Shown: positions 1 to 12,599, counted from the first letter of the stretch. The stretch: DNA of 64,000 nt from Hirundichthys speculiger (GCA_018398805.1 JAGFBZ010000855.1:3596001-3660000), one strand, 5' to 3'. Made by a program: numbers and translations. Notes: generated by a model from the letters alone, not told the origin.

Positions 1-3000
1 AAGAATCATGGAAAAGAGGTTGTGCTCAGGTGCTGAGATGAGCATATACAGACAAGCATGCGGACTCATTTTTCTGTCACCTCTGTGTCAAAATGTGCTT
101 GAACAAACAGTGGATGAACCTGGCTGGAAAGAGAGCTGGGGAAGGCAAACAGACAGGTCAGCGCCAACAGGCATACAGGGACATTATTCACCATTGCTCC
201 ATACTCAAATGTGTTCCTGGAGTGACCTGCCCCCCCGTTCACATCTTTGGGGTACCTTAAAAGCAAAACTGTGACTCAGGTTGTTGCATGCTAATAACAA
301 CGATATTTGAAAATCATACTCCATTGATCCATCTCTTTTCAATACGGTCTTGATCTGTTCAGAAACACAGGGGGACAGGAGACTGTCAGGTCTGACACTC
401 CGTGGACAGGTTGTGTGTCCATCACAGGGCCAGAGGCAGAGAAAAACAACAATGCAAGCCCCCACTCTCTCCTGCGGTCAATTTGGAATTGCCAGTCTAC
501 ACAGTGTGGATGGTTTTGGATTATGGGAGAAAGCCAGAGTACCCAGAGAAAGCCCACGTAGACTTCAGGAGATCATCCAGATCAGCACAGAAGGTTTGAA
601 CAACCCTTCGGTTGGCGACAACAAATTACAACAAATTTGACACTTGTGTTGGGAAATGAGTGGAGGAAATGTTGTAGTCGTGCAGTTTACTCTAAACCTC
701 CAACATTTTGACCAGTGGATTGATTTATTTATTTCAAGTTCTTTTGTGAGCTCAGTTTGTAGAAACTGAATCATGAGGCTTCAAAAGCGCAGGTAGAAAG
801 GTTTTTGAGTTATTCGTAAAGGTAGAAGGTTTTGTTTCTCTAAAGTAGATTTTCCATGTCCTTTCGGCTCAAATGTAAACCACCGAATTTTCAAAAACTG
901 GAAAAATGATTCACCATTTTAATATCTTTTGTTCATTTAATAACACTGTGTATGCATTTAGTTTTGAAAGATTAAAAAAAAAACATATTTTGAAAATCTG
1001 CTCTTCGTTTATAAAACAATCTTTGCTTGGGAATGCATTTACCCGTGATTTTACGGGTAAATGATGACGGGTAAAGTCCAGTTTAGCATTTGAACTGAAA
1101 AATATGGCTTAAATTTGTATTGTTGAAATAAATATGGTCTATACTGGAGAAGACATTATCATCAGGTTGGCATCACCTGTTGCTTCAACACTTGTTAATG
1201 GTATACATTTGGACTTGTCCAGGGTGAAGTCCACCCTTTGCCCAAAGATAGTTGGGGTGTAACCCTGAATATGAAGAAACGGCTATTGATAATAGATGAA
1301 TATCTGCACATGCAGTTGATTGAAAAACAGCAAAAATCTGCCCAACTTTACTTTTTTTCTCATTTTTCTTTTTTGAAATTACATGTTACCAATCAAATGA
1401 ATGCATGTAATGTTTGATGTGAAATTCAAAAAAAAAGATTGTTTCAAAAAAAGCACTCTTTTACTTTCCTAATTTAATACATTATTGGAAAAAAAAATCA
1501 GTTTTATTCGCATTTGACTCACATCCCAACTTTACTTAATGGTGGATAAAAACCTGTTAAGATGCTTTGAACTTTGAAATTACTCAAAGCTGAGTCATCA
1601 CAAACTTGAATGTGTTGTCTGAGCTTTATTTGAGCTGCATCTTATCCTTTGAGGACATGCTGAAAGGGCTGAGAGATCTATAGTACCATATACTGTAGAT
1701 GAATGACGTTAATTCACAGGGCTCCAAACCCACATCAGGAAGTGGCCTGGTGTGACAGTTAGCACTAGGTAGGGTGTTGAAGGAGAATTTTTAGGTACCA
1801 AATGGGACACGAGGACTGTGGAAAATGACACTGGTTACGTCGCCCCTGACTTTTACAGCACAGTTACCTCAGCTTGCATGCAAGAGGTGTCTTTTGAAAT
1901 TACAAAATGATGGATTAGGAAATGATAAATGAATGTAATAATATGATACATGCCAGCCACGGGTAAAAGTCTAACAGTCTAACTTTATCAGAAACTTCCA
2001 GAGGACTTGGTAAACCAGGCAGCATGTAGTGCTGCAGCACAGATAGATACAGTGAAACGATCACGTTCAGTGCTATCTCAATCCAGATAATCCCCAAAGT
2101 TCTTGATAAGAGCAGCAAAGCAGAGATTTACTTGAAACCTTCAAAACACCTGAGACAAATCTATCATCTTTCTCTAACCAACATAAATCTCTGTCCGGAG
2201 GTTGATTGAGGAATCAGACGGATGATTAAAGGAAATAATGCGCTGATTCCAGATACCTTTCCCTTTATTTCTCTAAAATCTTTATTTTAGAAACATTCTG
2301 TATCAACAAGGAGACAGAAAATAGTTCAGCTGCTCTTTAAACTGAGTTAGGTTTGTTTTTCTCTGCTTGCTGTGAACTCTGGTCCAGACTGCTGGACAGA
2401 GAAAGACAGACTCACTGTGCTGGCAGGAGGAACAAGCCGTCCAAATTCTGGTTAGTAACCCAAACCAGCCACAACACAACACCACAGAGCTCTACGGAAG
2501 CTGACACGTAGCTGTCACACATTTCCTACTTTTAATGCTTATTTTTGGTTTTTAGTTTTTGGGATACACCATGGCAACAGAGGCATCAACATTGTGAGAA
2601 TGACACCACTGCTGGATGTAAATCACATCAAGATTGAGTATTAGTATTTCTATTTTTCTCCGTTCATGGGCGCTTGTTGGTATAAACTCCAAGAAAATTA
2701 AAAATAAAAAAAAAGAGGAAAGAAAGAAAAAGTGAAACCATAAGGCCTCCTCTCTGATCTCCAAAAAAAAACAGAACCGCCAAGCATCACCTCCCATCTC
2801 AGCAGCATGACATCATCCTGGTGCATCAGAGCAAAAATGTAAAATTCTCAGATAAATTTGTTGAAGACAAATGCTTAATTGTTATAGTCTGTTGTGCGTA
2901 CGTGGGTGTTTTCTTGGCAGCAGTTGGAGTTTTCTGTTTTCTGGCTTTGGTTTAGAGAACAGAGCCTCAAGCTGTTGTAAAAAGACGTCTCTGCTGTCTC

Positions 3001-3108
3001 CTAAAGGTGCATGTCAACAAAAGCACGAAGAGGAAAAGATATCACACAGTAGATTCAATTTTTTTTATATATATGAACATTTTACACACACACACACACA
3101 CATATATA
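1..3108. other. gene-free upstream region
   Basis: No convincing exon on either strand. The open frames are short, overlap each other and lack any family resemblance or usable splice sites. Apart from the decayed SINE near 398-585, the stretch is AT-rich unique-looking DNA with A/T runs. A CA/TA microsatellite begins at about 3084. Distal regulatory DNA for the T-box gene could lie here, but nothing in the sequence alone shows it. Confidence 0.6.
398..585 (-). mobile_element. decayed tRNA-derived SINE fragment
   Basis: The stretch aligns by eye, with many mismatches, to the middle of the intact SINE at 59524-59920 in the same (reverse) orientation. The shared order is: tggacaggt, ccatcacagggcc, caatttggaatt, ttatgggagaaagcc, gtacccagagaaagcccacg. 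The tRNA-like head and the repeated tail are both missing. It is much older than the 59.5 kb copy. Confidence 0.65.
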
Positions 3109-3111
3109 TAT

Positions 3112-3476
3112 AGTCATGGAAAAACTTATTAGACCACCATTTTTTCTTCAATTTCTTGTTCATTTTAATACCTGGTACCACTAAACGTCATCATGTGACT
3201 AAAACAGACAGAAAAGAAAACACTGAATGCATAAAAGCAGTGTTTTTGGCAGTACAAACGCTATAGCTATTGATGTAAAAACTTAAGTGATTTAGGTCAT
3301 AATCAAGAAACCATGGAAAATGGTAAGATATCAGCTCTTAAATAAAACTCTTATGAGCAGTCTTTGTGGTTATTGTTATGTTTGTCCAAACAAATGTACC
3401 TTTAGTTGTACCAGGCGTTAAAATGAACAAGAAACTGAAGAAAACAAGGGTGGTCTAATAATTTTTTCCATGATTG
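3112..3476 (+). mobile_element. Tc1/mariner-type MITE, copy 1 (upstream of tbxtb)
   Basis: About 365 bp with long terminal inverted repeats. The left end reads gtcatggaaaaacttattag; the right end is its reverse complement, reaching ccatgattg just before TA. The inner arms (tcttgttcattttaa and ttaaaatgaacaaga) extend each repeat to about 70 bp. A TA dinucleotide at the right edge fits Tc1/mariner target duplication. There is no reading frame, so it is non-autonomous. It is nearly identical to 6498-6863 and in the same orientation. It lies inside a CA/TA microsatellite, with TA runs on both sides. Confidence 0.85.
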
Positions 3477-3582
<106 letters not shown>

Positions 3583-3981
3583 GTTAACTTCTTGAACACA
3601 AGTGTGTCTTTTCTCATCATCTTTGAAAAAAATTATTACGATTCCCTTTTGCATATTTTTTTTAATCTTGCCCTTGTAAACTTTTTTTTTTTTTTTTTTC
3701 AAAACTAGGGCTCCCTAAGACTTTTAAACAGATTTTCTGAAATAAAGATTGTACTGTATCCATTATGACAAGGGGCTCATTATTTAGGATCTTGTTTTAT
3801 TAGGTCCACATGTTTGTTATAAAGCTTTAAAGAATGAAGAAGGGATTACAAATGTCACCTCATATTAATTCTACCATAAATTACATTTTTCCTACAAAGC
3901 AAAGAAAATAATGAACAAACTGGAATAAAGTGTATTCCATAAGCTTGAAGAGCAGTCAGTCTATGGTGGCTTGGCTTCTGC

Positions 3982-4222
3982 AGGTGTGGCTTTGATCTAA
4001 GTGTCAATATTTACAGGTTGATGTAATAAAGATGCTTAAACTGCTTTATTCAAATCACTGCCATCCTGTGGGGCTTAATGATATGGCCGATTCCAGCCAA
4101 TCACGGACAAGCCCGCAAAGATCAAAGGAAGGACGAGCCAACCATCTGAGCCCCAAACACCCATCCTGAGCTGGAGCTTGTCTTCAGCCTATATATGCTG
4201 CTGCTCAGACATGTCCAGAAAC
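3982..4222 (+). promoter_or_regulatory. tbxtb core promoter and proximal Wnt/TCF-type elements
   Basis: Seen directly: TATATAT at 4190-4196, CCAAT at 4097-4101, a TCF/LEF-type ATCAAAG at 4121-4127, and a second site in the opposite orientation (CTTTGAT, 3990-3996). A T-box-like half site, AGGTGTGG (3982-3989), touches the distal TCF site. The TATA box predicts transcription starting near 4220, about 110 bp before the start codon. Known of the family: mouse T is a direct Wnt3a target through paired Tcf/Lef sites in its promoter. Inference: this fish promoter uses the same logic, possibly with T autoregulation. Confidence 0.7.
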
Positions 4223-4243
4223 CTGACATAGAAGTTGTCTTTG

Positions 4244-4252
4244 ATGAAGTAA
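4244..4252 (+). other. minimal upstream ORF in tbxtb leader
   Basis: ATG AAG TAA (Met-Lys-stop) lies in the predicted 5' leader, 79 bases before the main start codon at 4331. Another ATG at 4211 opens a six-codon frame ending at 4231, but it probably lies upstream of the transcription start implied by the TATA box. Such tiny uORFs can damp translation; whether this one does is inference. Confidence 0.45.
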
Positions 4253-4330
4253 CAGGAGGAGATACAGCACGACTGGTTCAGTAAAAGCACCGTGGTGACA
4301 ACAAGTGAGTCGCTGGAGCTGCTGAACGCG

Positions 4331-6316
4331 ATGGCGACAGGCGCCGGTGAGTGCCCCAGCAAGGCCGCTCAGTACCGGGTGGACCACCTCCTCAGCGCCG
4401 TGGAGAGCGAGCTGCAGGCCGGCAGCGAGAAGGGCGACCCCACGGAGAGGGAGCTCAAAGTCTCGCTGGATGACAGTGTGCTGTGGCAAAAGTTCAAGGA
4501 CCTCACAAATGAAATGATAGTTACAAAGAATGGAAGGTGAGCGCGCGCGAACACACACACACACCGTGTGAAAAGCAACAAATATTTAAGCTTTGATAAA
4601 CAGACAATTAAACAGAACATGTTTGGGAAAATAGTACAACTGTTTATCTGATGTTTCCCTCAAGGCGCATGTTCCCGGTTCTGAAGGTGAACGTGTCTGG
4701 TTTGGACCCGAACGCCATGTATTCTTTTTTGCTGGACTTCTCATCAGCGGACAACCACAGGTGGAAATACGTGAACGGGGAGTGGGTGCCCGGAGGCAAG
4801 CCTGAGCCCCAGACCCCCAGCTGCGTGTACATCCACCCAGACTCTCCGAACTTCGGGGCGCACTGGATGAAAGCCGCCGTCTCCTTCAGCAAAGTCAAGC
4901 TCACTAACAAGCTGAACGGCGGAGGGCAGGTAAGGTGCTTTTACTGTTACTTTCCCCACATATTACTACAGAGTCGTGTCAAGTAACTCCTACCACTGTT
5001 GTTTTTTAAGATCATGTTAAACTCCTTACACAAGTACGAGCCGCGCATCCATATCGTGCGCGTCGGAGGCCCGCGGAGGATGATCACCAGCCACTCCTTT
5101 CCAGAAACACAGTTCATTGCTGTAACAGCGTACCAAAACGAGGAGGTTGGCTACATTTATGCATATTAATTATTATAAACTAATCTCTTTCTTTCCATTT
5201 GATATGATGCCGCCAAAGTTTTGTGTGTGACCGTAAAAATTACGCACGACTTACGCACGGTTGACTTGGCGCTCTGGGATTCAGTATTATTGTGCATTTT
5301 CCTTCTCCGTTTGTTTTAGATAACAGCACTGAAAATAAAGTACAATCCATTCGCAAAGGCCTTTCTGGATGCAAAGGAGAGGTAAGGATACATGAATGAA
5401 TAACATCCATCCAGGGGTCCAGCAGAGAAATGATCACTTTATTTTTCTTTTTTTGGTCTTTGCAGGAGTGACAACAAAGACACAAGGGACGATGCCAATG
5501 AAAACCACCAGTCTGGTTACTCTCAACGTAAGTTTGAATTACTTTTGATTCGTACTATTTCCTCTGAGAGTGGCAGGCTTTTATGACGCTCATCTGTTCC
5601 CTTTGTGTCTTCTGTCCTCTGTGGAGCCAGTGGGGAGCTGGTTTATTCCAGGCGCAGGCACCCTCTGCTCTCCTGCCAGTCCACACAGCCAGTTCGGGAG
5701 TCCCATCTCCCTTTCGCCGTCCCACGGCTGCGAGCGTTACTCCAGCCTGAGGAACCACCGTTCTGCCCCTTACACCAGCCCATACAACCATCGGACCAAC
5801 TCCCCCAGTTAGTTTTTGCCCTCGCATGTTGTCACCATACACCCAGTAATGGCAACACTTTTTCTCCACAGACTGTTAACAAGAAACTCAAACAGATGTT
5901 GCTGAGAGGGGAATGTTTTACATTCCTTTGCTTTTGTGTGAGTGGAGTCCACAGTGCAGTAAACTGTTGGGCTTCAGACAACGTAACTTACTGTGTCACA
6001 CTGATATTGGAGTGTCCCGTCCTGCAACATGCTCAAAAGATTTTCTGACCAGTACAACTGAAAGCACCCACCGTCTCTGTCTGTGTTGCAGCAGGTTACT
6101 CTGAAAGCTCGTCACCCTGTCTGTCGATGCTCACCAGCCACGATAACTGGTCTGGTCTTCAGATGCCGACCCACTCCAGCATGATGCCCATGGCTCACAA
6201 CTCGACCTCCGGCACCAACTCAAGGTCTGTATCCCTCATAATGTCTTTTTTTTTTTTTTTTTTTTTTTGGTCTACTAATAATCATAAGCAAGGCAATTAA
6301 GAAAGCCAAAAGAACT

Positions 6317-6348
<32 letters not shown>

Positions 6349-7691
6349 TGATAAATGAGATTACTTAAATTGTTAATACCGCCACATTTACGTAACTATT
6401 TAAACCACTTTTAATGCCAAAATGGACACTTCAGAAATGTGCAAAATATAGACAGCAAAGAGCGCATCATGAGGAGAAACCTAAAAGGACAAACATACAG
6501 TCAGGGAAAAAATTATTAGACCACCATTTTTTCTTCACTTTCTTGTTCATTTTAATACCTGGTACCACTAAACGTCATCATGTGACTAAAACAGACAGAA
6601 AAGAAAACACTGAATGCATAAAAGCAGTGTTTTTGTCAGTACAACGCCATAGCTATTGATGTAAAAACTTAAGTGATTTAGGTCATAATCAAGAAAACCA
6701 TGGAAAATGGGAAGATATCAGCTCTTAAATAAAACTCTTATGAGCAATCTTTGTGGTTATCGTTATGTTTGTCCAAACAAATGTAGCTTTAGTTGTACCA
6801 GGCATTAAAATGAACAAGAACCTGAAGAAAACAAGGGTGGTCTAATAATTTTTTCCATGACTGTACAAATGTGCAGTAAATGTAATGAGAGACATATGAA
6901 GCATGAGATTAAATTATATAAATTACAACTCAGTTTTTATCTGAAAAAAAAAATTATGGACTTATACTAAAAAAAAAAAAAAAAGTTTCTTCCAAAACAA
7001 AGACAGGTTCTTTTTGTTTCTTCCTTCTTCTTGTGGAAAACTAATTTTTCATTTCTCACAGAAAAACTTTAAATTCTTAGACAAACTAACTCTGCGGCTA
7101 CATTGACTCTAAAATACCATTGTTTGTACATAATTTAGATCAATTCAAAACCCTTTGAAAGAAAATGAAATGATAAAATACTGTCTGAGATTTTCCAACT
7201 GTTTACCTAAAAAATATGCCTTTGAATTTTTCTTTCCCACACTTTGAGGAAACATTATTTTCATATTCTTATTGTAAAGTACTTTCAGTGATAAACATGT
7301 TGAACTAATTTGATGGAATATTTAAATGACCCAATGCTTAAAGTTTGCATTTGAAGAGCCCTTACTGAATCATCTTGCAAAGAAACCAATAAGAAGTTTT
7401 CTCTCTGTCTGTCTCTCCAGTCAGTACACGAGCCTGTGGTCTGTGAGTAACTCCACTCTGACCCCAGTGTCCCAGAATGGGGGGATCAACGGCTGCCTTG
7501 GCTCCCAGTTCCTCCGAGGATCCAGCAGCCACTACGCCGGCCTGTCTCCCCATGTCACAGCGCCCCCCTCTGGCTCTCCCATGTACGACAGCAGCTCAGC
7601 CGCAGAGGTGCACGACCTCGGTCAGTATGACGTTTCCCCGCATGGTCGACTGCCATCAGCCTGGACTCCTGTGACACCACCATCACTCTGA
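4331..7691 (+). CDS. tbxtb: T-box transcription factor T (Brachyury), eight coding exons
   Basis: Exons: 4331-4536, 4665-4929, 5011-5145, 5320-5381, 5466-5527, 5631-5807, 6095-6224 (or from 6092) and 7421-7691. The phases join to 435 aa, the length of human T. The protein is the sequence-specific nuclear activator of mesoderm and notochord genes. The N-terminus carries the conserved [17 protein letters not shown] stretch (residues 15-31). The T-box runs from about 45 to 222, including [20 protein letters not shown], the [15 protein letters not shown] segment, [28 protein letters not shown] and VTAYQNEE (195-202). The Ser/Pro-rich C-terminal activation region ends in [11 protein letters not shown]. 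The start is the first in-frame ATG, in good context (gcgATGG). Two donors are weak: GAG|GTTGGC (exon 3) and CCA|GTTAGT (exon 6). RVGGP and NHRWKY resemble tetrapod T and differ from zebrafish tbxta, which with the pde10a neighbour favours tbxtb. The paralogue choice is less certain than the family. Confidence 0.95.
6090..6094 (+). other. tandem NAGNAG splice acceptor of tbxtb exon 7
   Basis: The acceptor reads gttgCAGCAG|gttact, so two AGs three bases apart (6090-6091 and 6093-6094) can both be used. The downstream AG gives ...NSPSYSESS, which aligns without a gap to vertebrate T (SPTYSDNS). The upstream AG inserts one residue (NSPTGYSESS) and gives 436 aa. Both keep the frame. Confidence 0.75.
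6247..6269. repeat. poly-T tract in tbxtb intron 7
   Basis: An uninterrupted T run just inside the 1.2 kb last intron, followed about 70 bases later by an A-rich run (6319-6343). Together they could pair as an A/T stem. No coding content. Confidence 0.8.
6498..6863 (+). mobile_element. Tc1/mariner-type MITE, copy 2 (tbxtb intron 7)
   Basis: 366 bp flanked by TA on both sides (6496-6497 and 6864-6865), with ends CAGTCAGGGAAAAAATTATT and its near-perfect reverse complement ending CCATGACTG. It has the same internal sequence and orientation as 3112-3476, with few differences visible. No transposase. It lies well away from the splice sites of exons 7 and 8. Confidence 0.9.
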
Positions 7692-8280
7692 TGAACAGAT
7701 GTGTGCAAGCGGGACCCTGACTGATCTGAGTGACCTAAAGGAAAAAAAAACAGCCACCAGATTATTTTAAATCAGTCCAAATTTCACAAATAATTCAGGA
7801 GTTCTCAAAGAAAAAGATTTTTATTTCATTTTATTTTTTTGTCATTTTGATCTGCTTATATTAAGCATCCATTCACACAATTCAGAGCAGTTATCAAATA
7901 ATAGTGTACATCGGGAAAATGTTTTTAAACTTGTTCATAGTGTAAATGAGAAAGCAACTAATGTGTATGAACTGTAAATAGATAAATTAAGCTTTTTGTA
8001 TTGTGTTGCTGTTTGAGATCGTTTTTATGAATTGAAAGGAAAAAGGGAGATATAATGTCCATGTTCTGATATCCCCCTGAAGGTATCCAACTTTCCATGT
8101 TATTAAAAAAAGCTCTCACAACTCATTTGTTTTCCCTTTTATTCCAGCTGCTCACTACATGCACACCTCGCTGCTCTGTGTTAAAGCTGTCTGATATCCA
8201 CTCTGGTATATCTTTCCTCCTTTAGATACATGCAGCCACTGTGATTCCAGAACAATAAACTCTTTAACAATATATATAAC
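7692..8280 (+). other. tbxtb 3'UTR with polyadenylation signals
   Basis: Sequence after the TGA stop (7689-7691). Candidate poly(A) hexamers are ATTAAA at 8102-8107 and AATAAA at 8254-8259, giving a 3'UTR of about 0.43 or 0.58 kb. Which is used cannot be told from sequence alone. Confidence 0.6.
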
Positions 8281-8966
8281 TTAATTAGTAATAAAGAAGA
8301 CTGTCATTTGCGGTCCCATAATTCATTCTTGGGTATGTGACCTTCAGTGGTACTTTTTTCAGCTTCTTATGTATATATTTCTTATATATGTGCATGTGTG
8401 TGTGTATTTTATGTATATGTATTTTAACTGAGCTAGCAATGAATTGTAATGGCGATTTTGTTCTTTCTTGCAGACAGGGGAGTAAAACTGCAGGAAATGC
8501 TAGTAACCTCAGCTCTTATTGATATCTATACTGTTTGGACTGGTCGCACAAAACTGAGTTATCGCATGAGAAACGTCCACAACTTTTGCTTCGGAGTTTG
8601 GATGTCGCCAAAGCTGTGACCAGAAAGCTCACCCTCAGCACCTCCTCTCAGGTTGGACACTGTTCCAGCTTCGCTCTCTTTCTACCAAAACTGCACCTCT
8701 ATGGCTCACTTTACGCAGCTTTTAAATTACAACTGAACACAACTATATGGTTATCTTACTCAAATAGGAAGTCTACAGACTTTGGGATGTTCAGTATGAG
8801 ACAATTTAATCTGCATAGAACCGGTCTAATCAGTGTCCACTCATGTTTAACAAGCATCTCTTGCTGTACAGAATAGCTACTTATAAGTCATATTTTAAGT
8901 AAATGGCTGTGTTGTCACCAGAAGAACATCGGTGATTGGCCACTGGTCTGCAGGATAATAATAATA

Positions 8967-9003
<37 letters not shown>

Positions 9004-9362
9004 GATTGTTGACGAGTGAACCAGTTATGCAAATTATGCAAATATTCAGTTTAGAGTTGAAAAAGAAAAAACCAGATGAATACATTAATTTCTTGTCTGC
9101 AGTCAAACTGACTTAAATCCATGTATAATATTGTTTGGTATACTCTAAAAAAAATAAGCATCATAACTCTTGGTATTTGTGGGAATTTTTGTCAAATTAA
9201 GTTAAGGTAATACTGAACCTTTTTCAGTGTTGTTGGATAATTGTGCAGTGCATGCAGTTGTAGATGCATCTGTTCAAAATATACATTGTCAGAAAATGAC
9301 ATGCAAGAAATTATATGGAAAATGATGCAAGTTCATGCCTAATGGATCACTTGCAAAATACA
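8276..9362. other. intergenic DNA with an AAT microsatellite
   Basis: No gene recognised. An (AAT)n run lies at 8954-9002. The 113-codon open frame at 8535-8876 resembles no family I know and has no splice context; it is probably chance. Confidence 0.5.
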
Positions 9363-10330
9363 ACCTCCATTCCAAAAAAGTTGGGACGCTCTGTAAAACG
9401 TAAAAACCAGAATGCAATGTTTAGCAAATCTCATAAACCCATATTTTATTCCCAACAGAACATAAAGAACATATTAAATGTTGAAACTGAGACATTTTAC
9501 CATTTCATGGAAAATATTAGCTCATTTTGACTTTGTTGGCTGCAACACATCTCAGAAATGTTGGAACAGAGGCAACGAAAAGCTGGAATCAAATCAAATC
9601 GAAAACAAATGGAGGAGCATTTGACATGTAATTATGCTAACTGACAACAGGTCAGTAACATGGCTGGGTATAAAAGGAGCATTTCAGAAAGGCAGGATGT
9701 ATAGATGGGCAGATGTTCACTAATTTGTGACAAAATGCGTCCACAAATTGTGGAACAATTTCAGAAAAAGATTCCTCAATGTAAAATTGCAAAGACTTTG
9801 AAGAGCCCACCATCTACAGTACATAATATCACCAGAAGATTCAGAGCATCAGGATATGTGTGATATACGGGCTCTCAGGTGGCAGTGGATTAAGCACAGG
9901 CATGATTGTCTACTGGATGGGCTGCATCACTGCATAAGCTCAGGAACATTCCAGAAGTCACTGTCTGTGAATACAGTTCAAGTTCAATCCACAAATGTAA
10001 GTTAAAGCTGTATAATGCAAAGAAGAAGCCATATGCGAACATGATCTAGAAGCCATCTTCTCTGGACCAAAGTTCATCTAAAATGACCTGAAGCAATATT
10101 GAAGACTGTTCTGTGGTCAGATTAATCAGAATTTAAAATTCATGGAAACTATGGATGCTGAGTCCAGCAGGCTAAAGAGGAGAGGAACTAGCTGGTAAGG
10201 CTCTATCAATGATGAAGAGGACATAGAAGTTTTAAAGCAGCATACGCTCCCTTTCACACAATGTCTCATTCAGAGAAGGCCTTGCATTCTTCAGCAAGAA
10301 GAATTTTGACGTGCTCACACCTTGCCTGGT
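9363..10330 (+). pseudogene. decayed Tc1-like transposon
   Basis: Begins with ttccaaaaaagttgggacgc, the end sequence of a widespread fish Tc1-like element. A degraded helix-turn-helix start follows near 9737 (MRPQIVEQFQKK, then STVHNITRRFRASG at about 9811-9855), and then transposase core sequence in shifting frames. Similarity fades near 10330, where the catalytic DDE region should continue. Stops and frameshifts throughout mean it is inactive. It sits between tbxtb and the first pde10a exon. Confidence 0.8.
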
Positions 10331-12599
10331 AAATACTGACCAAACATTGATTTTCTTGATTTTTCTTGATTCATATACTTTAATCAAAATACATTAATAC
10401 ATGGTTCTTACATAGTTAACCCCCTATGAAGCTTGACTTATGAAATAATAAACAGAAAAACATATTTTTTTATTATTAAGTATTTTTATATATTATATAT
10501 ATTTTTTATATATTATCATTTTTGTATCACATTTGAAATTGAAAATTTAATTGATTTTACTTGCCACAGCAATGTATATTTTAATTTTGTAACTGCCAAC
10601 AAAAGGTTTTTCAGAGAGGTTTCAGTTATACCACTTGTGCAGGGGTCTCTGAAACATTAACAAGCATTAAATTATTTTAAAAACACTATAAACTAGTAAT
10701 TGCAAAATTAGGTAAAGTTAATATCTTTGGCTGAAACTGTAACGCCAGCATCCTCCTTGGTCCTGTCAGCAATTATGTCTCCCTTACAGTGACGGACCCG
10801 GTAGGATCCACTGGCTTAGCAAGATAATAATCCATACCACTTGGTGGTGCTAATGCACCTTTTCTTCTCTTTGCCAACTGTCAATAAAATAAAAAGAAGA
10901 AAACAACACCCATGACGATGATGAAGAGGAAGAAAAAAAGAAAAGTTGATTAATTTGTAAGGAGCTGAGATGGTTGCTGTGTTTCTATTTGCTGACTTCA
11001 GTGGACATGAATGAGAAGACTCATACTTGAAGGAGACATGAAAAGGGCTGAGCGACTGCATTTTTTGTACGGGTGTAACAATCCCTCAATCTACGTCGAT
11101 ACATTGGTTTAATGATGAACGATCCAATAATATTAATACAAAATGAAAATATTAATCAGACATCAGTACAAGTAATCCTCATTATTAATACATGTTATCA
11201 TGTGATCTTTGTAGTCCATTTTTATTAAAGGAACAGATCTTTTTTCATTTAAATGTCCAGTTGAAACCAGAAAAAAAAATGAAATTATATTTTAGTTTCT
11301 TACTGCCATTTAATATAAATGGAAGTGATTTTGTTCATTCAACATCTCATGTCAATCATTAGCTCCTGAATCAAATCGAATCAACTCAAAATTGTACCAT
11401 GGCAGACTTTGTAAAATCATCAAACATCAAATCGCCATCTTTTTAATTGTATTGTGATGAAATGTATCATTTACACCCCTTATCTTCTGCCAACAGCATA
11501 TCCAATCAACACCGAGTCAACGTGACTCCCCACCCAGCAGCTTTTCAGAGCACGAGGAAGTACCTCATTCAAGGCAGGGCCTTGTCTTGGTCTCGTGGAA
11601 GTTTCCAAAAATTCTCATTCCTTGGACGTTCCTGGTAACAGGAATGACATGCATTAACAGCCAAGGCCCCATACAACCACTCTGGAGTAAGGGAAACCTA
11701 ATATTTGTAACAAAGCAGCTCCCAGTGTTTTACTGTTATGTTACTAGAGTGTGTAATTTATATGAGTGTGAGACATTGACAGCTTTAATTATATTTAGCT
11801 ATTAAGCAAATTTTGCAGATGAAGTGTCACACACGTGTGTGTATTCAGTCGTCCTAAACTAAATCAATCAACAATATTACAGGCATGAGATTTCTTGCCC
11901 TTTCAAACGTGAAAAATAATCTGCAAATGTATATATGTTGGTCTTTGTTGTAAGAATTAGGATTTTTTTGTTACATTGTAACTTGTAGCTCTCCTGTAGT
12001 TTTCAAAATGATAAACCAAAACAAAAACTAGACAACATAAGTGTCTGCAGAGACATTGCTGTTTGAATGTAAAGGAAAGTGGAGCAAAAGAAAAGAAAAA
12101 TGAAAATGCAGAGCAATTTTGAGCAGTGAAAAAAGAAAATGAAAAGGAGCATTATGGGAGAAGTGAAGCGAGGCCAGCCAAGAGGCACAAGAGCCCATTC
12201 AGCTCAGGGGATCAAGGTCAGCATATAAGGACATCGTGACATCCAGCTCCTCCTCATGCAAGCAATAAGCACAGACTAAAGCTCAGGGCAGACATCTAAT
12301 CTGCAAATTAAATAAACAACTCAACAATTCACTCATTGCTATCAGCACATCTCAGCTGGAATAACCTCAGTCTGTGCAGTCAGTACTACTAACAAATATA
12401 TATCTATCAGTATATATCAGTGGATCACACTTTCTGGATTTGTAATGTCCACAATGTGTTACCTTGTTATTGGTTTATGAATAACACGATTTGTTTGAGT
12501 ATGTTCTTCCTAGATTTAAGTTATCTGCTTTTAAGACTGGAAAAGTCGAGGGAAACATAATTATATTCTAGACGTCACTCAGTCATTGCTGTAAGAACC
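10331..12599. other. intergenic DNA, AT-rich
   Basis: No exon, RNA gene or clear repeat seen except the inverted-repeat element at 11071-11480. The open frames are short and unsupported. Confidence 0.5.
11071..11480. mobile_element. small inverted-repeat element, probably a hAT-type MITE
   Basis: Starts gggtgtaacaatccctcaat and ends atgtatcatttacacccct, so the outer ends (GGGTGTAA and TTACACCC) are inverted. About 410 bp, AT-rich, no reading frame. The GGGGTGTAA-type end is common in teleost non-autonomous elements. No clean 8-bp target duplication is visible, so the class is tentative. Confidence 0.5.

Noticed and set aside
4292..4330. Upstream extension of the tbxtb frame from a GTG
   Set aside because: No ATG in the extension; the ATG at 4331 has good context and aligns with the human start residue for residue.
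5605..6048. 147-codon frame
   Set aside because: Out-of-frame reading of tbxtb exon 6 running into its intron.
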